A stretch of DNA of 64,000 nt from Meghimatium bilineatum (GCA_034231615.1 CM067306.1:31194617-31258616), one strand, 5' to 3'; positions 12,812 through 23,690 are shown, counted from the first letter of the stretch. Program-made: numbers and translations. Notes: generated by a model not told the origin, from the letters alone.

Positions 12812-15800
12812 GTGGGATAGTGACAATATCCAGTTACAGGCAGTGAGGGTCCAGCACCCAATCATGATTGTAAATGTGTATGCCTGCAACACGAGCATTG
12901 ATCTTCAGGGTTGGAAGATCCTAGGGGAGATAATGGAACAGGAAAAGCAGATCCTCTTTTGTGGTGACTTCAATGCGAAAGGTACATCATGGGGCAATAG
13001 TGCTTCGAACAAACAGGGAAGAGAACTTGAGGAGGCCCTGACAGATACGGACCTGGTGTGCCTTAACGATGGCCGTATAACAAGGATGGCAAGCAGGGAT
13101 GGTGATGATGATAGCGCTATCGACCTGGCATTGGTGTCATCAGCTGCTGTGGCTATCTGCAAATGGGACGTGCTGGGGCATCATGGCAGTGACCACCTCC
13201 CATGTGTTGTTCTCTTAAAAAATGACAAAAGTAAGCAGATAAGGCCAAAGGTAAGATCCTTTAAATATGATCGAAGAGGAGTGGATGTTGTGAGCAGAAT
13301 TCGACAAGACAAACGTAAGGCTCAAGTAGTGGGAAATCTGGTGTGGGATAGGCCCTCCTGGTGGAACGAAGAGGTTCATAGGGCATGGAGCGAGAAACGG
13401 AAAGCAGTATCACTATGGCAAAGGGCACGGAAACGTGTTGCGGCTCAGCCCATGGAGGTCGCACAATGGAAACGGAAGAAAGATATCTTAGTCCAAACAT
13501 TCAAAGATATTGCAAAGTCAGCAAAGGCGTCAAAATGGGACGAATTTTGCAAAGAGATCACACGCGAAAAGTCACTAAAATTGTTCTGGCGGTTACACAA
13601 ATCCATGCATGGTCTCACAAGACGCGTGACTATTGCCGATTTCCAGAGCGACGATACCGTCTGGCAGAAGACGGACGAGACAAAAGGTGCGGCATTGCTG
13701 GCACACTACACCGCACAAATTGGTCAGAGAAATGTGGAGGCATATCAAGAAATCAGGAAAACGCTCACAGACACGTGTAAGAACTTGAGCATGGAAAACC
13801 ATATGCTAATCACAGTTGAAGAAATCAGGAAGGCACTGAAAAGTACAAAAAATACAGCACCAGGGCCAGATGGCATTAGATACGATGACATTAGTCGAAG
13901 AACGGATGAGGAGTTGGGAGAGTTGGCGGACATGTTCAATATTAGCCTTCTAAAGGGCACAGTGAAAGAAGACTGGTTGCACAGCTATTTAGTTCCACTA
14001 CACAAACCTGGGAAGGACCACACCAGGATACATGGCTACAGAATAATAACTATGCAGTATACGATTGGCAAGCTTTTGGAAAAAATTGTGGCCCGGAAGG
14101 TATCGTGTTATCTTGAAAGACATAAGTGTTTACCAACATTGTTAGGAGGATATCGTCCAGGAAAGAAGACATGGCAAAATGCAGCCATATTTGCGCAGGA
14201 TGTTTTTGAGGGTTCGATTCGCGCATGGAGACATGTGCGGTCGCAATAGACCTTGAGGATGCGTACAATAGGGTGTCCTTGGATATCTTGATGCACCAGC
14301 TGTTAAATCTTGCAGTTAATCCTTTTGTCGTGCGTTGGGTTGGCGCACAGGTGTTGTCAATCAAATCACAGGTGTTGGCAGAACGATGTCATATGCCGAT
14401 GATATCCTGGTGTATAGACAGGGCAGAAATCGAGAAGAGTGCGTCGTGGAACTACAGAAGGAGCTGGACAGACTGACAAATTGGTGTCGAGATACGGGAG
14501 CAGTGGTTAATCCGTCTAAGGCATTCGTGACGTGGTTTTCCTTGAACAATCACATGGTAAAGACACCCATGCCACAAGTTTCGTTGTCCGGGAAAAGTTT
14601 AGAAAGAACTAGCACAATGAGATATCTGGGTGTGTTTTTTGACAGAAGCCTGAGTTTCAGGGAACATGTTGACCACATTATCATAAGGGCAGGCAAAGGC
14701 TTAGCAGCAATGAAGGTTATGGCTGCTGCGCAATGTGAGCAAAGATTGTTATTTCTTTTGTACCAGGGTTTGGTAGTGGCTGTGGTGGAATATGCACTGG
14801 CAATTCTGACTCTTAGCCAAACTCAGATCGAAAGACTGGATAGAGTCCAGAATGCAGCAATGCGTATCATTCTGGGATGCACAAGAGACACATCGACAAG
14901 AGCTATGCGATACCTACTTGACTGCCCAACAGCTGAGCATAGATTACAGTATTGCCGTGCACGGGCGTACCTTCAAATACATGCAGATAAGGAACACCCG
15001 TTGCATTCCGAAATACAGAAAGTTAAAGGCAGCAGACTCAAGAGAGGAAGGTCGTGGATGGGACGTGCTGAAGATGTAATACAAAGCGTGTGCCGATTAC
15101 AGGATGTGGCAGTTGGTGCGGAATGGATAGGTCTACCCACAGATTTCGAAACTTGTTTGAGAGTAGTAATATCACTTAGCAGGGAATGCAGAGAATGGTG
15201 TCCCACAGCTGTGGAGAAAGAAGTGCAGGCTTTAATCAGTGAGAATACCAAAGAGGGGGATGTGATTATATACACTGATGGATCTGTAATTAGGCATGTT
15301 CGCAGTGCTTGGGCCTTTACAGCTCAGTGCGCAGGTAAAACGATCAAGGAGGAAAGTGGTGCCTTTGCGGTCACTACGAGTAGTATGACCATGGAGACTA
15401 TGGCGGTGACCAAGGCATTTGAGTGGCTACGCACACAGAAAGTAACGCAGGTCTGCATCTTGAGTGACTATGAGTATGATTAAGAAGGTGCAAGTGGGTC
15501 TCGTTCGCGAACAGTGGATTGAGGCCTTGAGAAATGCGAGCTTGAAGGCGGTTACATTTATTTTCGTGCCGGGACATGTGGGCGTTCGAGGCAATGAAAG
15601 AGCGGATCAACTGGCATCGTGTGCGATTGTGGCAAAGGGCGATGGGGCAATGGATCGCGCTGACGTTTTGAACTCCTTAAGATATATAACACGCGAGAGT
15701 GAGACTAATGTGGATGATGATTCCTTTTCAATGGCTAGGATTAAAGATCAGGGATTGAGATGCGGTGTTGCTAGAGGTGAACATTTTGGAGGGCGCAGAA

Positions 15801-15934
15801 GAATGATGGTCAACCAGCATAGGACCGGTACTGTCAGCAGAAGTGTGATGGCGGATACACTCAAGGAGAGATCGGATCAACTATGGATGTGTCCAGTTTG
15901 CAGTGATGATGATCCGACGACTAACTAACTAACT
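12812..15934 (+). mobile_element. LINE family 2 (RNase H-bearing), 5'-truncated, with target-site duplication
   Basis: A non-LTR element carrying endonuclease, reverse transcriptase and RNase H regions, ending in a tetranucleotide tail (CTAACTAACTAACT). It is flanked by AGATGTAA at 12,804-12,811 and 15,935-15,942, an 8-bp target-site duplication inside the 24-bp repeat. The 5' end is truncated within the endonuclease. It differs from family 1 in sequence and in tail type. Confidence 0.85.
12843..15928 (+). pseudogene. LINE family 2 polyprotein, broken
   Basis: The endonuclease part has CGDFNAKGTSWGNS (about 12,960), IDLALVSSAAV and GSDHLPCV. The reverse transcriptase part has NTAPGPDGIRYDD (about 13,850), VPLHKPGKDHTRIHGYRII, VAIDLEDAYNRVS (about 14,235) and YADD at 14,392-14,403. 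A frameshift near 14,240 and a deletion just before YADD remove the expected PQG-type motif. RNase H has IIYTDGSV (about 15,266) and GHVGVRGNERADQLAS (about 15,575). Another frameshift lies near 15,466 (stop at 15,481-15,483). Non-functional. Confidence 0.85.
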
Positions 15935-16200
15935 AGATGTAAATACACAACAAACATTTTTTTTTTCAAATAAAATGCACAACAGTTAACAATAATAACA
16001 AAATAAAATATTTTCAACAAAATCCCAAGTTTCCAGTGATCAAAATTTCACTAAAACTAACCAAATCTAATCAAATTTATCATTAAGAAAATGACCATCC
16101 CATTTTTGAAGCAGTAAATTCTTATTTTTGACTTACCAAAAACAAGAAACAAAAATAGATACACAGATTACTGTGTATTGGTATTGTAAAATATTCATGA

Positions 16201-16515
16201 TTAAAATTTCCAAAGACAATTTACAATATTTATTTCTTCCTCAACATCAACCTCCATTTTGAAAGTGTTCTTTCCAGACTCGTGGATCCCAAACCATCGG
16301 GGTTTCTCATAGACTGCCTCTTTAAGAGTTTTAACATTAGCCTTGGTGGAGATATCTTTAGTACGAGCAAATCCAACGCGATTGTTTCCCATATCAAATT
16401 CAGTGTAGTAGGGTCCAATAAACACATCTCCCAGGATCCATAAAGGTCCAGCTGGTGCAGGCACATCCAAGCCAATGAAACCACTGAGACACTCAGTCTG
16501 CCCCATCGTTGTGAC
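16201..16515 (-). CDS. Cathepsin D-like terminal exon with C-terminal extension
   Basis: A 315-bp exon (acceptor CTTCAG, stop TAA at 16,201) encodes [20 protein letters not shown], then [20 protein letters not shown] and VGFARTK. This is the diagnostic end of A1 proteases (ILGDVFIG...NNRVGFA). Vertebrate cathepsin D stops a few residues later. Here about 55 more residues follow ([20 protein letters not shown] and an acidic EVDVEEE stretch). C-terminal extensions exist in some invertebrate cathepsin D proteins, but no function can be read from this one. Confidence 0.92.
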   Translation of the reverse strand, partial: VTTMGQTECLSGFIGLDVPAPAGPLWILGDVFIGPYYTEFDMGNNRVGFARTKDISTKANVKTLKEAVYEKPRWFGIHESGKNTFKMEVDVEEEINIVNCLWKF

Positions 16516-16564
16516 CTGAAGTAAGACATTAAAAATAATTGTTTATATTTATAGAATTATGAAT

Positions 16565-16724
16565 TTCTTCTTCTTCTTCTTCAGTTTTCATTCTCAAACT
16601 TTCAATGGATCTATCTTGAAGTAGGACAATGGTCCTACTAGATTTCCAGCAGGATGTAATCCAGAAATTGAAAATGTGCAGTGTCACCGTTTTATTTGCG
16701 CCAATGGTCCAGCACATCTGCAGT
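16565..16724 (-). mobile_element. SINE-A with 10-bp TSD
   Basis: 160 bp. AATTATGAAT on both sides (16,555-16,564; 16,725-16,734). Lies 50 bp upstream of the last protease exon, in its intron. Confidence 0.9.
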
Positions 16725-16914
16725 AATTATGAATATAATTCGACCACACCCTACTATTATTATACAGAGGGGAGACTCTAAGGCGGTCACTGTTGTATTA
16801 AACCATCTTCTGGCATGACCTGCTTGTTTCCAAGTCTATTGACATTGCTTTTTCTTTTAACTAATCAAGAGGGGGGGAAGGTCCAGTGCAGATGGCAAGG
16901 CACATTTTCCATAA

Positions 16915-17000
16915 AACCTGTACAGGCAAGCAGTCGTATGAAACCTGTCCAGGAAAGCAATCATGTGAAACCTGTCCAGGCAAGCAGTCGTGTGACACGT
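16915..17000 (+). repeat. 25-27 bp tandem repeat, three copies
   Basis: AAACCTGTCCAGGCAAGCAG plus TCGTATG-type ends, three times. Confidence 0.8.
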
Positions 17001-17154
17001 ATTAACTATGTATCTCTGCAATTTACACTGGCCTGCTTTCTGACAATATGTAAAGATCCAAAAGGCCATTATCATCATCCTACCAGCAGTTACAGGAAAC
17101 CATTAGCATCATCTTCATAAATGTTTGATGTACCAAACAAATATTACAACACTC

Positions 17155-17345
17155 TTCTTCTTCTTCTGCGTTCAGCATCTGTGGTTATGCTATACCGTCA
17201 GGCCTGTCGTCAAGAAGTCCACTGTCTTCTCCAGGTCAGAGCGGCTGCCCCATAGCTTTTGCCTCACATCTATATTCTCTGGCCAGGTCTGCTGTCTCTG
17301 CTCTTTCTATGTTGGGCAGTCTTGAAGTATGTGTTCCGGGGTCTG
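17155..17345 (-). mobile_element. LINE family-1-like 3' end fragment
   Basis: The minus strand reads PEHILQDCPT then QTWPENIDVRQKLWGSRSDL and EKTVDFLTTG, the family-1 C-terminal region (compare AKHILQECSEHE...WPEETKLESKLYG). The 3' terminus reads GATGCTGAACGCAGAAGAAG with further GAA repeats. That terminus resembles the SINE tails. Confidence 0.75.
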
Positions 17346-17867
17346 GGTTCCGGTACAAGAATATTTTATAACTGTTGAATGCTAAAATGCAGTACAAAGT
17401 CCATCTTTAATATGTAAGTTGTATCAGATAGTTAATACATTTTACAAATGTGTTGAGGCTAAAAATCAGCTTCAAGCAGTTGGGTAACTGAACAATTCAG
17501 AAAACAATGGCAACCAAATGACAATACATATTACCCAGGAAACCACTACAACCACAAAATGTTGGGCTGATTGCTACATCTTGAATAAGACAAAACCAAT
17601 TTTAGATAGATTTTTGGTGGAAATTATCATTTTAACTGAAATTTTCTTCATAAATTCATGGTCATAAGTTCTACAGTTGTTTTAACTCAATTCCTACGTA
17701 TGTCCATTTTAACGTAGCAAAGTCTCCCCCTTTGACTACTTATGCACAGTATAACGGGACTCCATATATACCCTCCGTTTTGGCCTTGTTTGGTTCGTAA
17801 ATGACAACTATTAACTTATTTAGCCATTTAACATTTAGAAATCTGGCTAACTCCTCCTAAGATGTAT

Positions 17868-18090
17868 GTGATGACAGGCAACAGTGTTGCTGTTCTTTAC
17901 TTCCCTCCCTGGCACCAGCAACACACGTTCGTTCTTTGTCATGTATAGAGCTATTTGTTTTAGGTCATCCTGTATTCCCCACAACTTGTTTTGCAGAGAA
18001 GCTCCTGTGGGCCAGATTGTTGTTCTGTCAACAGTGAAACTGGGACAATTCTGTAGTGTGTATTCTGGTGTCTGCACTGCTCCTCAGATG
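17868..18090 (-). mobile_element. LINE family-1-like C-terminal fragment joined to a SINE-B 5' end
   Basis: The minus strand encodes QTPEYTLQNCPSFTVDRTTI and WPTGASLQNKLWGIQDDLKQ, the family-1 C-terminal region. It is directly followed (17,930 to 17,868) by a SINE-B head (GTGTTGCTGGTGCCAGGGAG, then AAAGAACAGCAACACTG). Either a chance nested insertion or a chimeric transcript end. Confidence 0.65.
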
Positions 18091-18501
18091 CAGGCAGCAG
18101 AGTTGATAATTTTTATGTGGTATCTGTTTGCTATAGTCAGAATGTTCTATTTAGTTATGGTTATTTGGTTCCTGTAATTTACTTTGTGTCTCTGCTCTTG
18201 AACGACATTTGACCGCTTTTCATATGGTGCATGGATTCAATTGTGTAGCGTAAACCTCCTCTTTCAAGTTCTACATCTCATGGGCCAACGTTTTCTGACT
18301 CGGCGGTGAGGAAGTATCTATGATACCTATCTGAACGCTGGTTTTCAGGGGGCATCCTGCAAATTAGCTTTTTTGTGTGGAATACAACGAATGTATCATA
18401 ATGGCAAAAATTACTTGACTACGCCGCTATCTTGGTGCAACTGGAAGTCGAAAGAGTAATGATTTGAGTCATTGAGCAGAAGTAACGGTACAGGTAAATT
18501 A

Positions 18502-18692
18502 TGAGCCAGCATCATAGCACAGTTTCCCATAAGTACTGAGATGCCTAGTCTGTGGTTAACCATAAACCACCTGACTAGCACCTCCTACCACACTTTTTAA
18601 GTAGTAATGGTACAATTTCTCAACCTTCCCAAAGCATGAGCCCTGGTACCTCACTTTCTGGTTTTTGAGGGAACCATAAGAGTAAATTTTGT
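18502..18692 (+). repeat. Dispersed repeat D, copy 1
   Basis: Shares CAGTTTCCCATAAGT, AACCACCTGACTA and GCATGAGCCCTGGTACC with 26,826-27,015 over about 190 bp. Type unknown. Confidence 0.65.
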
Positions 18693-18936
18693 TTCATCCT
18701 ATGAATAATAAATGGACTTGAAACCCAGGTGTGCTGGTTGGTGGGCAGATGACTTAACACTACACTATTGCAGTTTCCAAGGGGCATATTTCAGTGCAGA
18801 TTTTATTATAGATTAATCCCTGAATAAAAATTTCTTACAGAGAATTTGAACTAATATCCTCAAAACTTAAGAGAGTGGTATATTAGCTACTTGACGACAT
18901 ACTACTCTTCCACTAATGAAACTGAAATAAACTAAC

Positions 18937-19035
18937 CTGGAGAACATATTGTTGAGGTGTAAGCACAAATCCCTGTCCTCCAATGGTAAAGGTCATATTT
19001 GGCATTTTTGGAATGTTAGCACACACAACCAGATA
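18937..19035 (-). CDS. Cathepsin D-like exon, C-lobe middle
   Basis: A 99-bp exon (33 codons, acceptor CTGCAG, donor CAG|GTTAGT) encodes YLVVCANIPKMPNMTFTIGG and then QGFVLTPQQYVLQ. It matches the cathepsin D stretch with MPC..I..LP.ITLKLGGKGYKLSPEDY. NMT is a possible N-glycosylation site. Phase 0 at both ends. Confidence 0.92.
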
Positions 19036-19734
19036 CTGCAGGATGAAAGTGTCAAAATTTGATCTACAACTCACGGAAATTTTGAAAACAATAACATATA
19101 ACAAACTGCTTATAGTTTATACCAGCAATTCTTAAACCATTTTTTTCCCGTCTACTCTTTCTGTATAATTATGCTTCTGTTTGAATGAAACCTCAAATAA
19201 AAGCTTGTTAACTTTTTTTCCAGGTTTATATTATATTATATTAAATATTGTGGAAATCTTTCTCTGCCCTTTCTCCCACTAGAAAGATCCACTGTCCCTA
19301 ATCTCCGATTTTTTATTTATGGTCACAGCAATATGCTGTGGTCTCCTGAGGGGCCTAATGGCCCAACTTGACAACCACTGGTTTGGACAAATGGCTAGGT
19401 CAGTTACTGTATAGGACTCTCAATCCATGATCCGCAAGATTTAGAATAGATAGCTAACCCATGAGTGGATGAAGTATGTTGTGGTTTCACACCTGCAAAA
19501 ACTTCTGTAGATGTGGTGTGGCAGAAGACGGAAAACATGTTGAATCAAGTTGCGAGGTGAGTAGATGCCATCTGAGCAGATCTGGTTCAAATCCTGTTTG
19601 CTGCAATGTGATTTTTTTCTGAACTAGAAGTCTAGGTCCAGGTGGTTGGAACACCATGAGAGAAGAGACTATTATTAAGAGATTGAACGAGTTCGAAATT
19701 GCTTGGGGTTACAGTAAAGGGTAAAGATTTTTAT

Positions 19735-19995
19735 CTTCTTCTGCATTATTTCTCACATTCCCGTAGATTAGCAGGTTATAGTCCGGCAAATGGAATGCAA
19801 TGTGTCATGGTTTACAGCTTTGCTGTGATGTCTACGCCTTTCAACATGAAACATCTGACTTCAGTATACGCTTGGGTCACTTTGACCATATATGGGATGT
19901 GACAGCCAACTCCACCCTACAACTTTCTTAGTCGCCTCTTATGACATGCATAAAAGTTAAAGAGTGTCACTATTCTTTGCCCCCCTTTCGGACCG
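19735..19995 (-). mobile_element. SINE-B
   Basis: CTTCTTCTGCATTATTTCTC, TTAGCAGGTTATAGTCCGGC, GGTTTACAGCTTTGCTG, TAGTCGCCTCTTATGACATG and CTTTGCCCCCCTTTCGG in order. In a protease intron. Confidence 0.82.
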
Positions 19996-20123
19996 AACAA
20001 CTCATAGACAGAGAAGTAGAATGAGGAAGATATACAGTGAATGAGTTATGGGAACTATCAGCGTACATGCTCTTCCATATCTGATAAAAGAGATGGAACT
20101 CCTATGGTGATGCACATCAGTCT

Positions 20124-20279
20124 TCTTCTTCAGCGTTCGTTCTCGAACTCTCGTGGATTTCTCTTGTAACAGGACAATAGTTCTACAAGATTTCCAGTTG
20201 GATGTATTCCAGAGAATGGAAATACACTGTCTGTGTGTTATTTGTGTCAATGGCCCGACACATCCGTCTTCGCAGCTGC
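20124..20279 (-). mobile_element. SINE-A with 9-bp TSD
   Basis: 156 bp. CATCAGTCT at 20,115-20,123 and 20,280-20,288. In a protease intron. Confidence 0.88.
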
Positions 20280-20734
20280 CATCAGTCTATTCAGAAAATC
20301 ACTAAACCACAAATGATCCAGAAAAACCCCACATCCACTTTTGTTTTATGTGATGTGTCCTGGTAACAGGCTATATGCTGAAGTATGGCAAAGTGAATTG
20401 GGGCTGAAGAGGAAAGGCAAAATGGGTCCCTTGTATGCCATGATGAAAATTACTCTGATACGTGTGAATACCAGAAAGGTACTTATTTGGTAAGGAAAGG
20501 GTAGCATATAACCGTGAACTTCATTATAACAGGCCAGAGTGCTCACTAACTTTACATCACTGAAGAATGCCAATCTCACTACTGCTGTACTTTTCATTGG
20601 CCGGCAAAACAAAGCATAAATAAATGAAATAAACAATATTAACACATTTCTTCCATATCTGCTTATCTTAATCCATTGCTTTGATTTCTTTCCATGTTTT
20701 ACCATTTTGAATGTGTCATTCTTTCCTCTATGAA

Positions 20735-21120
20735 TGTTATCTTCCTCTTTCCATGTCGGTTATTTTGCAGTTTCCTTCTTTCTTTGTTGGTTATCTTTCT
20801 CTTTCCTTCTTTTCCATGTGGGTTATTTTTTTCTTTCCCTCTTTTTCCTGTGGGATGTCTTTCTCATTCCTTTTTTTCCTTGTGGGCCGTCTTTCTCTTT
20901 CCTTCTTTCCATGTGGGCTGATTTTTGCTATCCTTCTTTCCCTGTGAACTGTTTCTTTACTTCTTTCCATGTGGGCTGTTTTTTGCTTTCCTTCTTTCCC
21001 AGTGGGCTGTATCTTTCCTTCTCCTTGTGGACCATCTTTCTCTTTTCCTGTAGGTTGTCTTGGTCTTTCCTTCTTTCCCCATGTGCTGTCTTTCACTTTC
21101 CTCCTTTCCCTGTAGATTTC
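20735..21120 (+). repeat. Pyrimidine-rich degenerate tandem repeat
   Basis: About a dozen degenerate units of CTTTCCTTCTTTCC(A/C)TGTG followed by GGCTGT or GGTTAT. The lack of stops gives open frames in several phases. Not coding. It lies 60 bp from the protease exon at 21,179. Confidence 0.85.
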
Positions 21121-21178
21121 ATAATACCTCTGCTTGTTCTAGGTAAACATAAAAAATGAGCTACACAAATCAACCCAC

Positions 21179-21320
21179 CTCTCCTTCTACAAACTTGATA
21201 GCTCCAATCTGAGCATTCAACTTTTCTATCTCACTGCTGGGACAAGCGAGCAACGAGGTGCCAGTATCAGCTATGGCCCTGCAGCCTCCATTGCAATATG
21301 TTGTAGTACTAACAGTCAAA
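21179..21320 (-). CDS. Cathepsin D-like exon with second catalytic Asp
   Basis: A 142-bp exon (acceptor TTCTCAG, donor GAG|GTGGGT) encodes LTVSTTTYCNGGC, then RAIADTGTSLLACPSSEIEK and IGAIKFVEGE. The ADTGTSLL block is the second catalytic-aspartate motif of A1 peptidases, and the Cys spacing fits cathepsin D. It opens with a single base completing an upstream codon, so an earlier exon must have existed. None is found next to it. Confidence 0.9.
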
Positions 21321-21899
21321 CTGAGAAAACAAACAAAACAAATGGAATTATATGGAACATCAGGGTTTCTCAATATTTTAAACTGTGTACACCACATCTA
21401 AGCACAGATTCTCAACTTTTTTGTGTCTGGACCCAATTTTATAAAAGGAAAGTCTGTGGCTATGTTGATAACGACAAAAATGTCCAGCAAGTGTGATTTT
21501 GGTTAGCTTTGAGGTTGGTGACTTGGGAACCAGATCTCTCTTTCTCTCTCTCGTGGCAGGGCTACTAGCAGTATGGTTACAGAGAAATAAAGTATACTAA
21601 CCATAACCCAAATAGTTTATTCTACAACTAATACAGCCTAATCATAACCCAAAACCATAATAAATCCATCTAAAAAAATACTCAAAAAAAAACAACCCCA
21701 TCCTAAAATCAAGATCTTTCCACACTCGTCTGCATCTCCAAAGGTAGAAACTGCTGGAGGACTACGTGTTGACATATGATATTGTGATTGATGGGAGACT
21801 ACGTGTTGACAAATGATATTGTGATTGATGGGAGACTACGTGTTGACATATATTGCGATATGAAAGTAATGAATATGTTTGAAAACGTGAGACACGTAC
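21321..21899. other. Junction interval between DNMT1 and protease half-genes
   Basis: Non-coding as far as can be seen. It holds a 43-46 bp unit repeated about 2.5 times (about 21,756-21,850: GACTACGTGTTGACA then ATGATATTGTGATTGATGG), a CT-rich stretch and A-rich DNA. Both flanking genes are cut at this interval, so it is the candidate breakpoint. No LINE or SINE end was recognised in it. Confidence 0.5.
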
Positions 21900-22020
21900 G
21901 TCCACACCCAGCAAAGACATCCAGTGTTCGCAGCTGATGTACTGAAAAATGTTTCACAGCATTCTCCTGTTCTAACTCATCTTTACTAGACTTTCCTTTG
22001 CCCTTGCCTTTTCCTTTACC
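21900..22020 (-). CDS. DNMT1: DNMT1 exon, GK linker and methyltransferase motif I
   Basis: A 121-bp exon with a TTGAAG acceptor encodes the (GK)4 linker, a polar stretch (SSKDELEQENAVKHF), then LRTLDVFAGCG, the S-adenosylmethionine-binding motif I of C5-methyltransferases. The family continues GGLSEGF. Here the base before the only suitable donor (GTACGT) is C, giving an Arg-type codon instead of the second Gly. No later catalytic exon (PCQ or ENV motifs) lies below this point. It is the last DNMT1 sequence seen. Confidence 0.92.
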
Positions 22021-22311
22021 CTTCAATAGAAGAAAAGAGAATAATGTTAACAATAACTATGTTTGCTTATTGCGACCATGAGAAATTATGACAATATCTT
22101 TCTTAATCTTGATGACGAGTAGTCTTTTGCATTCGTTTCCAAGCTCCCACAGATTAGCAGGATGTAGTCCGGAGATTGAAGAACGTTGTATTATGTTTTG
22201 CAGCGTATGACGATTAGTTGAGTTTGGTTATCAGCTAGAGACTGGCATTTCTGCTCTCATCCTTTCTTTCGCTAATAGGTAATCAAATCTTTTAAATCAC
22301 TGAATTACCAC

Positions 22312-22577
22312 TGCTCTTTTGCGTTCATTCTCAAACTCCTGCAGATTAACAGGGTGCAGTCCTGAGAACAAAGTTTTGTGTCATGATTTACAGTTTTGCT
22401 GCAAATATCTGCACCTTTCGACCTGACACACCGGCTTGAGTATGGTTTCTGGGTTACTTTGACCCTATGTAGTATAGGACAGTCAAATCCACCCCATAAC
22501 TTCTTTAGTTGTCTTATGACATGCATGGAAGATAAATAGTGTTGCTATTCTTTGCTCCCCTTTTGGGCCCAGGAACA
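22312..22577 (-). mobile_element. SINE-B; partial copy at 22,138-22,215
   Basis: CTCTTTTGCGTTCATTCTCA, ATTTACAGTTTTGCTGCAAA, TGCACCTTTCGACCTGACAC, CTTTGCTCCCCTTTTGGG. A shorter piece of the same family (CACAGATTAGCAGGATGTAG) lies just before it. Confidence 0.82.
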
Positions 22578-22594
22578 CACAGGAGCACCACTTC

Positions 22595-22775
22595 TCCAAT
22601 CTTTCCATTCAGTGAATTACCACTGATCCAATCACATTGAATTACCACTGATCCAATCATTGAATTACCAAAGATCCAATCATTGAATTACCAAAGATCC
22701 AATCATTGACTTACCAGTGATCCAATTATTGAATTACCACCGATCCAATCATTAAATTACCAGTGATCCAATCAT
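22595..22775 (+). repeat. 23-bp tandem repeat, about eight copies
   Basis: Unit ATTGAATTACCACTGATCCA plus ATC, with CAAAG and CCAGTG variants. In the intron between the motif I exon and BAH2. Confidence 0.88.
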
Positions 22776-23061
22776 TATAGTCTAAGGATGTACAAGGCGA
22801 TTATGATAATTTATTTTGCTGGAATCAGTCTTAAACTCTTTCAGGCCACCTCTCAACTTTCTCACATATTCTGTATCCATTGATGGACTCTTCTATATAG
22901 AATCAGACTTTAAACAAGTTAATGAAGTTTTGTTAATCACTGGTAACGTACATAATAAAACACAAACTGACAATTTGAATCAATAAAAGATCTTTATACA
23001 AAAACACATTCACAACATAATATGATGAGCAAGGAACGGCTCTAACTTATATTATGTTATT

Positions 23062-23235
23062 AATGTGTTCTTGATGAAGGCCTTTTTGTCAAAATGTTGA
23101 TTTATGTGTTATTATGTGTGTTACTAGTCATTGTGTAACTAACTTATGTGTGTTACTAACAAAACTTCATTGTCCTGTTCCAAGTTTTTTTTTCCTTTCT
23201 GGATTTCAGTTTTGCTGCAGTTTGTACATATGTAG
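23062..23235 (+). repeat. Dispersed repeat E, copy 3
   Basis: CTTGATGAAGGCCTTTTTGT then CAAAATGTTGATTTATGTG and AACTTCATTGTCC, continuing TTTCAGTTTTGCTGCAG as in copy 1 (TTTCAGTTTTCCTCTG). Confidence 0.55.
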
Positions 23236-23419
23236 AATCTGTTCGGTAAACATCCCCGGGTTTATAAAAAAAATGTTCTCATATCAGCACTAGGTCTTCT
23301 GTTTCTGGAGTTAGTAAGATTCACAAGATGTCAGAAGTAATCTGACAAAATAGAAACACATGGACTGTAGTAATCCAGGGTTAACAAGCAGTATAAATAG
23401 AAATAAGCCAAATGAAATA

Positions 23420-23690
23420 TTTTACCCGCATGTTGCCAAGGTCTGAAAGGGGAGCAAAGAATAGCAATACTTTTTCTGTCATGAGTAAGAGTTGGAGCTT
23501 TTGGGAGTTGGTTGTCCCATCCCATATGGGGTTAAAGTTACCCAAAAACCATGCTGAAATTGGATGTGCCAGACCCAAAAGGTACAAATATCGCAGCAAA
23601 GCTCTAAACCATGATGCAACACACTCCGTTCTCCAGATTACAGCCTGCTGACCTGAAGGAGTTTGAGAACGAACACAGAAGAAGATATGA
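23420..23690 (+). mobile_element. SINE-B
   Basis: CATGTTGCCAAGGTCTGAAA, GGGGAGCAAAGAATAGCAAT, TGTCCCATCCCATATGGGGT, tail GAACACAGAAGAAGA. It lies about 55 bp from the BAH2 exon at 23,745. Confidence 0.85.

Larger units (their letters stand above)
16201..21320 (-). pseudogene. C-terminal half of a cathepsin D-like aspartic protease
   Basis: Three minus-strand exons (21,179-21,320; 18,937-19,035; 16,201-16,515) splice in frame into about 184 residues covering the C-terminal lobe of a pepsin-family (A1) lysosomal cathepsin D-type protease, including the second catalytic motif DTGTS. The signal peptide, propeptide and N-terminal lobe with the first DTGS are absent. Upstream on the same strand is DNMT1 instead. 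Seen: open frames and good splice sites. Inferred: a partial gene created by a rearrangement or scaffold join. A gene whose N-terminal exons lie far upstream is not excluded. Confidence 0.6.

Noticed and set aside
18913-19104. Independent 63-codon gene
   Set aside because: It is the middle C-lobe exon of the cathepsin D-like gene with intron sequence read through at both ends.
20735-21159. Frames of 75-141 codons rich in Ser, Phe and Leu
   Set aside because: Produced by a CT-rich degenerate repeat that is open in several phases. No domain.
21900-22053. (GK)n stretch as a simple repeat only
   Set aside because: It is the conserved GK linker of DNMT1, continuous with LRTLDVFAGCG and preceded by a splice acceptor.
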